A DNA stretch of 64,000 bases from Lactuca virosa (Eukaryota; Streptophyta; Magnoliopsida; Asterales; Asteraceae). Position 1 is the first letter of the stretch, and every line of letters starts with the position of its first letter. Both the position numbers and the translations under genes were made by a program. Of the stretch, positions 44,233 to 54,544 are shown one piece after another. The notes under the pieces are model-generated. The model was not told the DNA's origin and ran no database searches. It saw nothing but the letters and a program-made list of their open reading frames with translations. The DNA lies in the NCBI GenBank assembly GCA_928212115.1, contig CAKMRJ010003334.1, forward strand, positions 108,053,037-108,117,036. Direction: 5' to 3'.

Positions 44233-45444
44233 ATGGTGATTACGAGACGCTTTGTGACTGGATCCGGGTCAGGATCAGGATCAGGAGACGGAGTCCAGGA
44301 GAGGCCAACAACACCCGAGACTGTGGTGCAGATGGGGACAGAGGAGCTAGATGCCAGGATTCGAGAGATCCTGCATGATGAGGTTGCCGCTATGTTCCGG
44401 GCATAGCTACCGGAGATGTTCGGGTCTATTAAGACCGCCATGGTCGAGTATTTCGACGGGCGTTACACAGCCCTTGCAGAGACGGCTGCCGCTGCAGCTG
44501 CATCGGCTGTAACAGCGGCAGGAGGAGGAGGAGCCAGTCGGGCTTTTCAGTACAGAGACTTCGATAACACGGAGCCCCCTACTTTTGATGGGACTCAGGA
44601 CCGCATCAAAGCCATGAGGTGGATTTCTGATGTGGAGGGGTGTTTCTTTACTTGCTCGTGTCCTACTAACCAGAGGGTCAGATGTGCCCTGAACCTGCTG
44701 AGGCTAGGGGCCAAGGACTAGTGGAGATTGACGACAGGGTCGTACACTAATGATCAGAGAGCTGCTATTACTTGGGAGCAGTTCCGGGACATGTTCCGCG
44801 CTCGATACATTCCGCGGGTTGAGCGGGAACGGTTGGCTCAGGAGTTTTTGAGTTTGAGACAGGATGGAGAGTCGGTGACGGAGATCACCCACATGTTCAC
44901 TGAGAGGCCAATGTTCTGCCCAGAGTTTGCTTCTGAGCAGGCCCATATGACACGTTATTTGAGCACGCTCAAGACTGACATTCGTCAGTTTGTTGCCACA
45001 CAATGATGTGATACTCTACTGGATTTACAGGAGGCCGCTAGGCAGCGTGAGTTGGAGATTGAACTGCAGTTGAGGGAGCAGCGACAGGCCCCGACGCAGT
45101 CACAGCCAGCGCCGAAGCGGTCTAAGACCGCTGATTCTAGGATCGGGGGTCAACAGAGCCGCACTTGTGGAAAGTGCGGCAAGGGTCATTTTGGGGCTTG
45201 TCGAGCTGGTAGTGGGTGCCACAGGTGTGGCAAGGAGGGGCATTATGCGAAGGATTGTCGCCAGCCCGCCACGATTCTGAGTATATGGTTATGTTATCAC
45301 TGTGATCAGGTTGGCCACTTGAAGGCCAACTGTCCGTTGCTTGCCGCTAATCCGGCACAAGCTCCCGCTGCAGCTACTTTGAGGATTACAGACGGGAGGT
45401 CAGGTAGAGAAGAGCCCCCGAAGGCTCAGGGGTGCGCCTTTTAG
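44233..45444 (+). pseudogene. G2 gag pseudogene
   Basis: Starts at ATG 44233 (MVITRRFVTGSGS). One frame runs to 45444 but carries in-frame stops TAG 44404-44406, TAG 44719-44721, TGA 45004-45006 and TAG 45442-45444. The capsid-like part contains WISDVEGCF and FRARYIP. Two CCHC zinc knuckles follow, CHRCGKEGHYAKDC near 45220 and CYHCDQVGHLKANC near 45295. No frameshift is needed to read it; the stops alone break it. Confidence 0.93.
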
Positions 45445-45486
45445 CACACTGCAGAGGAGGCCAGGGCAGCACCAGATGTGGTTCTG

Positions 45487-45554
45487 GTATGTTTCTATCC
45501 CTTATCTTACTGATCTTATATGTTTTATGCTTATCTGTCTGTACATGTATTTAG
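45487..45554 (+). other. Intron-like 68-nt segment between gag and protease
   Basis: Begins GTATGT, is T-rich, and ends TTTAG just before the protease frame. Its presence shifts gag and protease into different frames. Exact splicing here would leave the frame off by one base, so either a base was lost or this is not an intron. Confidence 0.4.
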
Positions 45555-46680
45555 GTACGTTTTTAGTGAACTCCTTGCCTGCATTGGTTTTATTTGACTC
45601 GGGGGCGAGTCGGTCATTTGTATCACAGATATTTAGTAGGGAGTTCAGTGGGCCAGCAGGCGAGTTAGAGTGTCCGTTGCGAGTCTCTATCACCAACGAA
45701 CACATGGTTTCTGCTTCTTCGGTCTACCGAGGATGTGAGTTGGAGATCTTCGGGGTATCTTTACCGATAGACTTGATTCTGATTCCCATGAAGGATGTGT
45801 GCGCGATTATGGGGATGGACTGGCTCAGTCGATTCGGTGCCATGATTGATTGCGAGGGTCAGCGGGTAGTGGTTCGAACCCCAAGTAGGGGAGAGCTGAT
45901 TGTATATGGCGAGGGCACCAGAGTGGGATCAGGGTTGTGTTCAGCTACCGGGGCTCGGCAGTATATTCAGCACGGGTGTGCGGGTTATTTAGCGTATGTG
46001 GTGGATACACGGGTCAGGGATCAGACTCCAGTTTCAGAGGTTCTAGTGGTTAGAGAGTTTGCTGACGTGTTCCCAGAGGAGCTACCAGGGATACCTCCGG
46101 AGAGGCAGGTCGAGCTCCGGATCGACCTGGTGCCGGGTTTGGCCCCTATCGCCAAGGCACCGTACCGGTTACCGCCAACCGAGATGCAGGAGCTGTCATC
46201 ACAGCTGCAGGAATTGTTGGGCAAGCAGTTCATTCGACCTAGCAGTTCTCCATGGGGAGCACTGATCCTCTTCGTCAGGAAGAAGGACGGTTCGCACCAG
46301 ATGTGCATAGGTTATAGGGAGTTGAACAAGTTGACGGTGAAGAACCGTTATCCACTCCCGAGGATAGATGATCTCTTTGATCAGTTACAGGGTGCATATT
46401 GGTTCTCCAAGATAGATTTGAGGTTGAGATATCATCAGGTCCGGGTCAGAGAGGAGGACGTGGAGAAGACCGTGTTTTGGACTCGTTATGGTCATTACGA
46501 GTTCGTGGTGATGCCGTTTGGGCTCAGCAACGCGCCGACAGTATTTATGGACCTGATGAATCGGGTCTGCAGACCGATGCTGGATCGATCGGTCATCGTG
46601 TTTATAGATGATATCTTGGTGATTCCAAGACCCGAGAGCAGCACGAGGAGCACCTCAGGTAGTTGTTGGGAGTTCTGAGG
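45554..46680 (+). pseudogene. G2 protease-reverse transcriptase (5' part) pseudogene
   Basis: The frame is open to 46678. The aspartic protease motif FDSGAS has its Asp codon at 45596. RT follows with RLPPTEMQEL, YRELNKLTVKNRYPLPRID, KIDLRLRYHQ and the catalytic FIDD at 46601-46612 (usual YxDD or FxDD). An indel near 46620 shifts the frame and ends it. The next RT piece, with FLGH wording, is readable in another frame and includes a TGA at 46726. Confidence 0.92.
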
Positions 46681-47480
46681 CGAGAACGGCTGTATGCCAA
46701 GTTCTCAAAGTGTGAGTTTTGGTTATGAGAGGTTCAGTTCCTCGGACATCTCGTTAACCAGGAAGAGATTTTGTTCGACCCGGCCAAAATCAAGGAATTC
46801 ATGCAGTGGGAGGTTCCGAAATCTCCCTCAGACATCAGGAGTTTTCTGGGATTAGCAGGGTATTACCGGAGATTCATACGAGATTTCTCAAAGATTGCAG
46901 TACCCTAACTCGTCTGACGAGGAAGGGGGGGGGGGAATTTTCGGTGGGGCCTTGAGCAGCAGAGCGCGTTTGAGACCCTTCGACAGCGGTTGTGCGAGGC
47001 TCCAGTATTGACTCTTCCAGAGGGAGTCAATGATTTTATGGTGTTCTGTGATGCATCCATCATAGGACTGGGGGCGTTCCTCATGCAGAGAGGACGGGTG
47101 ATAGCCTACGCATCACGGCAGTTGAAGCCGCATGAGACGAGATATCCTACACATGATTTAGAGCTGGGAGCGGTGGTGTTCGCTCTTAAGATATGGAGAC
47201 GTTACCTCTGTGGGGTCCGTTGTACCATATACATGGATCACAAGAGCCTCGAACACATCATGGATCAGCCGAACCTGAACATGAGGTAGCACAGGTGGTT
47301 GGATGTAGTCAAGGACTACGATTGCGAGATCCTTTACCACCCCAGTAAAGCGAATGTGGTGGCGGACGCTCTGAGCCGCAAGTCAGCTCGGTCTTCCACC
47401 CCAGCAGTATGTATGAGGATAGCGGTGGATTCTCCGCTTGTGGGTTTGATCAGGGATACTCAGGTGGAGGGCATGCGACC
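46681..47480 (+). pseudogene. G2 RT 3' part and RNase H pseudogene
   Basis: A G-run frameshift lies near 46925-46938. RNase H is open at 46990-47289 with FCDASIIGLGAFL and YMDHKSLEHIM. It then has TAG 47287-47289 and continues in the same frame through HPSKANVVADALSRK. Confidence 0.9.
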
Positions 47481-48405
47481 AGAGAACAGGAAACTGGAAA
47501 GGATTATGGGTGAGAACACCCGGTTTGTGCAGGATAGCCGGGGATTATTGACTCGATGCGGTCGGGTATGGGTTCCGATGTCTGGTGGGGTCAGACAGAT
47601 AGTGATGGAGGAGGCTCACAAGTCTCACTTTTCTCTTCACCCGGGAGCCACCAAGATGTATCGGGACTTGAGTTTGAGTTACTGGTGGCCGTGCACGAAG
47701 TAAGAAATCGCTTGGTACGTCGAGAGGTGCTTGACCTATAGGATGGTCAAGGCCGAGCATCAGAGGCCGCATGGCAAGTTGCAGCCCCTGGAGATTCCCA
47801 TGTGGAAATGGGAACAAATCACGATGGATTTCATTACTAAGCTGCCAAGGACGGAAAAGGGGTTTGATGCTATATGGGTCATCGTTGATCGATTGACCAA
47901 GAGTGCCCATTTCTTGGCTAAACGGGAGAGTTCATCGGCCGAGAAGTTGGCCGACGTATATGTTCGCGAGATTGACGCTCGCCATGGGGTTCCAGTCTCC
48001 ATTGTTTCCGACCGAGATGTTAGATTTACCTCCCATTTCTGGCAGAAGTTCCACAAGGAACTGGGCACGCGACTGCATTTTAGCACAACATATCATCCGC
48101 ATACCGATTGTCAGAGCGAGCGGACTATACAGACCCTCGAGGATATGTTGAGGGCATGTGTCATTAACTTCGGTGGGAGCTGGGATTCCCACCCACCCCT
48201 TGCAGAGTTCACCTACAACAACAACTATCATTCCAGCATTCGCGCCCCGCCTTTCGAGTTGTTGTATGGCGGAGATGTCGCACCCGGTTTGTTGGGTGTG
48301 GTCGGACACAGGGTTATGGGACGGACGGAGGTAGTCTTGCAAACTACCGAGAAGATTCAGCAGATTAGGCAGCGACTGCAGACTGCTCAGAGTCGGCAGA
48401 AGAGT
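47481..48405 (+). pseudogene. G2 integrase pseudogene
   Basis: Same frame as RNase H. The N-terminal zinc-binding region shows HKSHFSLHPGATKMY and ERCLTY, where the last Cys of the HHCC set appears to be Tyr. A TAA at 47701-47703 lies inside it. The catalytic core has the first Asp in TMDFITKLP, the second in SDRDVRF and the Glu in SERTIQTLED. A TAA at 48406-48408 closes the piece. Confidence 0.92.
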
Positions 48406-48885
48406 TAAGTCGACAGACGCCGATCTGAGTTAGAGTTCCAGGTGGGTGATATGGTACTTCTGAAGGTTTCAGCCTGGAAGGGTGTGTTTCGCTTCAGGAA
48501 GAGGGGAAAGTTGGTTCCCCGATACATCGGACCATTTCGGGTTATCGCCAGGGTTGGCAAGGTTGCATATAGATTGGATCTTCTGGAGGAGCTCCGTCAG
48601 ATACACATCACTTTTCACGTTTCCCAATTGCGAAAATGCATCATGGATCAAGAGGCAGTAGTATCGTTGGATGATATTCAGGTCGATGAGCGCCTGAGTT
48701 ATGTAAAGAGGCTCGTGGCCATTCTGGAGAGGAAAATGAAGGTTCTGCAAAACAAGGAGATACCTCTGGTAAAGGTACAGTGGGAGCATCGGAGGGGATC
48801 CGAATGGACGTGGGAGCCCGAGTCCAAGATGCAGGAGCATTACCCAGATCTATTTGTCGCAGCAGACTTCGAGGACGAACTCTAA
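48406..48885 (+). pseudogene. G2 integrase C-terminus with chromodomain-like end
   Basis: Open from 48442 after the TAA at 48406. It contains GDMVLLKVSAWKGV and GPFRVIARVGKVAYRL (typical GPY/F-type module), then a tail with VQWEHRRGSEWTWEPESKM and YPDLF. Such ends are chromodomain-like and thought to steer integration to heterochromatin. It stops at 48883-48885, a few bases before the polypurine tract. Confidence 0.88.
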
Positions 48886-48887
48886 GT

Positions 48888-48902
48888 CAAGTGCGGGAGA
48901 AT
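48888..48902 (+). promoter_or_regulatory. G2 polypurine tract
   Basis: CAAGTGCGGGAGAAT directly before the 3' LTR. Confidence 0.88.
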
Positions 48903-50948
48903 TGTAACATCCCGAGATTTGGCAGGTATTCCCGATCCCTCTTCTATCATTACCTTGTCATTTATAGTCCTTGGGGTTGGAAGTGAAGAGCCAAGATAAG
49001 TTTAAGGGCCAAGTTTGCAAACTTGGGCCAAGAGGGAGTACGTTGCGCGTACATAAGAGTATGCTAAGTGTACTAAGGTCCGCCTTAGTACGATGGGCGT
49101 ACACTTGTGTACGCTGGGCATACTAATGTTTGGGTGAAACCCTAATATTTAGGGTTTGGGGCCTACATAAGCAACATTATGAGCACCAAACCTTCCCTTA
49201 CCCCTCCACAGATTATACTCGTCTACCCCAAACCCTAGCCTTTCCTTTGTGTGTTTAAGCTTATTAAGTGTGTTATTGAGTGCTTTAAGAGGAAGTTATT
49301 GCATCAAAGAGTTGGAGAAAGAGATGAAGCTTGTAGATCTGAAGTTAGCTTGTGCCCAAGAAGCTCCAGAAGGTATAAAGTTCCAAACTGTATGCTAATA
49401 TGTATAGATCTCACCATTTTACTTTAATAGAAGCATTTCTTGTCCCAAAAAGCCATAAGGTGGTGCATGATGTGATTTGGACAAAAAGGATTGTCCTTCT
49501 AGACTCTTGAAGGGACCTTGAGTGATAAAAATGAGGTCCCATTAGCTGTATGTGTCCCATGCATGGAAAAATAAGGTCTTAATGGATTAATACCAATCAT
49601 TAAGAGCTTTATGGACGTCCAAAGTGATAAAGTTCATGACTTTATGGATCCTAGGCATGTTAGGTCTCTGGATCTGAAGTTTGGGCTTAAGTGCTTAAGC
49701 CATTAAGCACTTAATAAGGTTTTGGCAAACTGTCGAGTACTCCCAGCGTAAATCCAGTACGCCCAGCGTACTGGGTCACCCACCCTGATGGTGGTCAACA
49801 TCTGGACGAGTACGCCCCGCGTACTAGAGGAGTACGCCCCGCGTACGTCCTCTGTTGGGCCTTTGACAAATGGGCTTCGGGTTTTGGGCTGTTTATGGAC
49901 TGAATGGAATTGGGCCTTTGCTGGACTTTGTAAATAATATATTTTAGGCCAGGTAGTGATAGTGAATCATGGGGTTAGGCCCAATTAGGAAGTTGGGCCC
50001 AATTTAGTAAATTGGGCCAATAGTGGGCTATATATATATGGACCTTCAAGTTAAGGACTTGGTATTGGGCCTTGGACCAATAAAGAGAATGGATTTAATG
50101 AGTTGTGTGGACACTTAGTTAAGAAGGTTATTTTGGGTATTAACTTGATATTTATTATGTGATAGTTTGGGATTTCCGGTGAGACAGCGATCAGAGGTTT
50201 TCGGTACTTCGGCACTACTTGTGAGGTGAGTTATCCTCACTATACTAGGGGGTCTAAGGCACCAAGGCCGGCCCATTGGATATGATATCCTAGCAGTGGT
50301 AGTATGTTGAGTATGATTTAGTGTTGCGTGCTAGTTGTTATGCTAGTTAGGTAGATCTGTAGGACTACCTGTAGTATTATGTGATCATCTGTATGTGCAT
50401 TAGTTGTGTTATATGTCGACATATTATGTGGGATGGGTTGAGGTGATACTGATCCGTGCGGTAACCAACAAACCTAGGAGAATTCCAGATACGAGCTGAG
50501 GGCCAGGTGGGGTATGCCAGACTCGTACTGTGGGCTCCGGAGCATTCCAGATACAAGTTGAGGGAGACTCGTACTGTGGGTTCGGTGGCAATCCAAATGT
50601 GAGCTGTGGGCCCTAAAGGAAATCCGGACTCACACTGTGGGCCCAGGGATAAACCAGTCTGTAAAATTGTGGACCTAGTACATGCTGTTATTTGTATATT
50701 TGTTATGTGCAGTGTATCAGTATTTTGGGGAGCTCACTAAGATTTCGGGTTTACAGTTTCAGTTTATTGTTTCAGGTACATCAAGGGATCGTGGCAAGGC
50801 AAAGGCGTGATCGTACAACTCCTCATGTTTTGTTTATGTTTCTGGGAAAACTCTGATATTAAACATTTTGAAAACAAGTTGTAATGATTTAATGGTTTTG
50901 AAATGTTTTTAAAAGTTCAAATTTGGCATGATTTTTATGGGTATTACA
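48903..50948 (+). repeat. G2 3' LTR, 2046 bp
   Basis: Close to the 5' LTR, with an extra palindrome unit near 49825 and a short extra segment near 50000. The TATA box is altered to CTACATAAG at 49165. It ends ATTACA and is followed by GTCCT. Confidence 0.95.
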
Positions 50949-52255
50949 GTCCTATAAATTCCATGCACACTCAACATTTTTCCTTTGACCCATGCCCCGT
51001 CCCCTCACTTTATGCCTTTCTCTCTCCTACTTTCTGCCATATTTTACCCTTTCGAATACTCCATATCATCCCCATATGCTTTAGGAAATATTCCCTTTGT
51101 TAAACATGAAGATTTGGCCACTTCGGGTTAAGAATTTCATGAAAAATGGCACTTTTCATCATCAACCCTCTCATCCTCGGGGCTCAATACTGAGGACCAA
51201 AACTGACAAAAATTGCCCTACTCGAGGAGCCAAAAGCCTCACTAAAGTCTCCTGAAGGTCCTCTCATGCGAAGCCCCCGCAGACCCTCTCATACCCGGAG
51301 ATCTAAGTCCTCTCACCGCAGACTCCTACCGAAGACCTGATCCTTCACGTCCTTTCCTCTCGCATAACCCGCAGCCTCCACCTCTGTGCCTTAACTCCTC
51401 GCCAACCCTCGCACCGCAGACTACCCTTCTCACTTCTTCGGCTCAGCTCCGACCCGCAGACCTACCTGTAACCCTTCCTTCACAACCAACCCACAAACCA
51501 AGCCAACCCAAAGACCTCATTGACCCAAGCCTAACCGAAGACCCAACCTGCAGCCTTACCCGATGACCACTAACTCCTCGGTAGTCATCTCCCTTATCCC
51601 TCCTCGGTACCCCTCTCCTTCTCATTCCTCGCTACCCCTCTCAACCCGCAGACCTTCCTCCTTCCTCTTCGTGTTTCCTCCTTCCTCCTCAGACTTCCTC
51701 CTCCTTACTCCTCCCCTCTCATATCCCCCCCCCCTCCTTCGAAAATTAGCCTCTCTCAACCATATGTTTTTTAATTAACACTCATTTATTTATTTTTTTA
51801 CACCAATTTTTTTCAGCCAATTTTATTTATTAGCCAATTTTTTTTTTGCAGAAACCCAACAAATACCTTAGCCTTTTTTTTTTATTAAAACCAATTTATT
51901 TCTTTATTTTATTTTAAAACCAATTATTTTTTTAATACCAATTTTTTCAACAATCTAACCTATGATAGTCACATTGGATTACTTCATGCTGATTATATTG
52001 GGAGAATTTTATTCCTTCCATGAGGATTACTCCATACCGTGTCGGACATCATATTTTTCTACGCAATGATTGTACCGCAGTTGCGTCTGATCAACGAAAT
52101 TGTTTCGCAACCTTCGCTCTACGGGATTTTTATGACTTGTCACTCTTGATCTTCGGTTGACGAACCATGTATCTTGAGCATGTGAACTTTATTTATTAGA
52201 GACCACTTCAGGAGTTCAGGCACCTCAGTTTGGATACATCAGTATTTATCAGCAC
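50949..52255 (+). other. Element X internal part 2
   Basis: No recognisable protein. 51140-51740 is C/T-rich with recurring CCGCAGAC words. 51770-51960 is T-rich. The end AGCAC (52251-52255) is the target of G3. Confidence 0.75.
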
Positions 52256-54528
52256 TGTAACATTCCGTTTAATAAATAAATAAATAGACAAAATTAATAA
52301 TTGAATAATAGCCCTAAATCCGTAATAATTTATCAGTGTCAGCCATGAGAAGTTAAATGACATAATTTTTGGAATTCTGGGATCTATATTGAAACATTTG
52401 GACTTGAATTGTGATGAATTTTGGATGCTAGGGCATGTTTGGTAATTTGTGGGCTTAGTTTGAAAACGATCTTGTGGAGAGGGACCAAACTTGAAAAAAA
52501 TGATATATGTTTGAAAGAGACACGAGATAAACCCGGTGCCCCCTTCCACCTCGTTTTCATAATGTAAACCCTAACCCTAGCTCATATTCTCCATCCGCTA
52601 CCATTTTTGGAACCTTCTTAGCCGCTGCCTGCTACCTTGTCGTTGAACGTCGACCACCACAGCCCCGCTGTCGGTGACGTCGTGAGCAGCCGAGAGATCC
52701 GTCGAAGACCGAAGATTGAGCTATGAACGTTGGTGCGTGGGTCGTGAACGACCGGAGTTGCTTCTGCCGCTGCACCGCTTCCGTTGAAGACGAAGCCATC
52801 GCCGGACGCCGTGATTGTCCTTGTTGCTGTTCCGGTTCACTTTTTCTTCTCCACTTTTCTTCCGTTGTTGCATCACCGCTGCCGCTCCGGCGGCTGTTCC
52901 ATTTTCGCTCTGGTTGACTGCCATATGCCACCGCGAGGGTGGCTAAGATTGGGTGCGTATTTCGGTGTTGAACTCGTGTTTGAGTATGTGTGCATGTGTT
53001 GACATGTGTTGCTTGTCAGGGAATCAAAAGAGAACCCATCACCACCACCATGAGGTGGTGGCTGTCATCTCCAACCACCGCCTGCCACCGCGTGGGTGAC
53101 TGTGTGTGTCAGCTGGTGTGTGTGTGTGTGTGTGTATGTGTATGTTTCCTCTAAAATGAGATGTTGTATGGGTGTTCTTAACCGGAGAAAAATCTAGGAA
53201 AACCCCCACCACCACCGTGAGGTGGTGACTGCCGTCGTGAACCGTCGCTGACCACCACTGCCCGAGGTGGTAGTGGGTGGTGCCCGACTTATTAAACGCT
53301 AAATAATCTAAAAGCCTAACCTCGAACCTAGTTGGCACGTAATTGGGTTGGAAAACTTAATTAGGGTCTAGAAAACCCTAATGTCAAGGAACCCTAGTTT
53401 TGGAGTTGGTCGGGACCCGCGTTTTGGACCATTGGATTGGAGTTATGAATTATGCCCGACTATATTGTATGATTGACCTAGTAGATGGATGAACTTGATG
53501 GATTAAGTCCTTAATGGGTTAAGTGTTTTTACTTAATCCTAATCGTCATTTTATGTGAAAACCCTAGTCATGTTTGAGCTTCAAGTTGTGCCTTTCTTTT
53601 GGGGTTTGGTGTTTGGGTTCTTGTTGGGCCATCTGAAAACAAGTGTATGGACTAGGATATTTGGATGGCCTTTAGGGTAAGGCCCATGTGAGGGGTTTGG
53701 GCCTAATTTGGAAAATTGGGCCATATGTTGGGCCTTGGTTTATTGTTTGGCTTTTGGGCCTTCAGAGTGTGAGTTGGGCCTTGGGCTTGGATCAAGCTAG
53801 GTTGGGGGTAAAGTAGTCTTTTACCCCAAGTATGGATTTATGGTTATGCATTGGAACCCGATTATTAATTGGGTATTGTTTTGATGTTGATAGTTCGGGG
53901 ATCTGTCAGCCAACAGCTAGAGTTTTATCTGTGGGACTTCAACAGTGCGAGGTGAGTTTCCTCATCAGGTTTAGCGGGTCGAAGGCACCAATGTTGGCCC
54001 ATCTTTATGTTATGCTGTTAGTATGATAACTGTCTTTGTGACTATTGCATGTGCCTGTGTTTATCTGTTTTCTGGGCTAAGGCCCGATGCCGGGTGGGGC
54101 CCAATGAATATTTGTATGCTATGTATCTATGTGATTATTTTATGTGTATGTGTTTCTTTGATATATGTTATTGTATGTTGGACGGGGCCCGTTTTACCGA
54201 GCTCAGCCCAGTGCCGGGTAGGGCCCGATGATAGTGAGGGGCCCACTATGTGTTTACCAAATGTTTATTGTATGTATGTTATGTGGTATCTTGGGGAACT
54301 CACTAAGCTTTGTGCTTACAGTTTTCAGTTTATGTTTTAGGTACTTTGGTTTTCAAAAGGAAGAGCTCGGGTTGACTGCATGGCACGGACACTTATTATT
54401 CCGCATTTGACTTGTTCTGGGGTTTATACTCTGATTATAATATATTTGTTTTATTTAAAAAAGTAATTGATGATCCTTCATTTATAAATTAAACGAAATT
54501 TTCTGTCAATATTTTTGGGAACTTTACA
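52256..54528 (+). repeat. G3 5' LTR, 2273 bp
   Basis: Begins TGTAACATTCCG and ends CTTTACA. It contains a telobox-like AAACCCTAACCCTAG (52566-52580), CCACCACC...GGTGGTGG hairpins near 53042 and 53208, GGGCCC-rich words at 54060-54240, and the shared motif at 54293-54343. Confidence 0.95.
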
Positions 54529-54531
54529 AGT

Positions 54532-54544
54532 TGGTACCAGAGCC
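54532..54544 (+). promoter_or_regulatory. G3 primer binding site
   Basis: TGGTACCAGAGCC, one base different from the usual initiator-Met site. Confidence 0.88.

Larger units (their letters stand above)
41434..50948 (+). mobile_element. G2, Ty3 chromovirus (Tekay/Del-like), stop-laden
   Basis: LTRs 41434-43441 and 48903-50948 begin TGTAACATCC and end ATTACA, flanked by the duplication GTCCT (41429-41433 and 50949-50953). Order: primer site, leader, Gag with two zinc knuckles, protease, RT, RNase H, integrase, and a chromodomain-like C-terminus. All domains are present, but the frames are cut by in-frame stops and a few frameshifts. The lineage call rests on the C-terminal region and domain wording. 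Confidence 0.95.

Noticed and set aside
51563..51778. Ser/Pro-rich open frames in the C/T-rich part of element X
   Set aside because: Low-complexity composition explains them; no domain or conserved start.
52723..53002. Overlapping open frames on both strands in the G3 LTR
   Set aside because: GC-rich LTR sequence gives long frames on both strands at once; equivalents in the other LTR are not conserved as protein.
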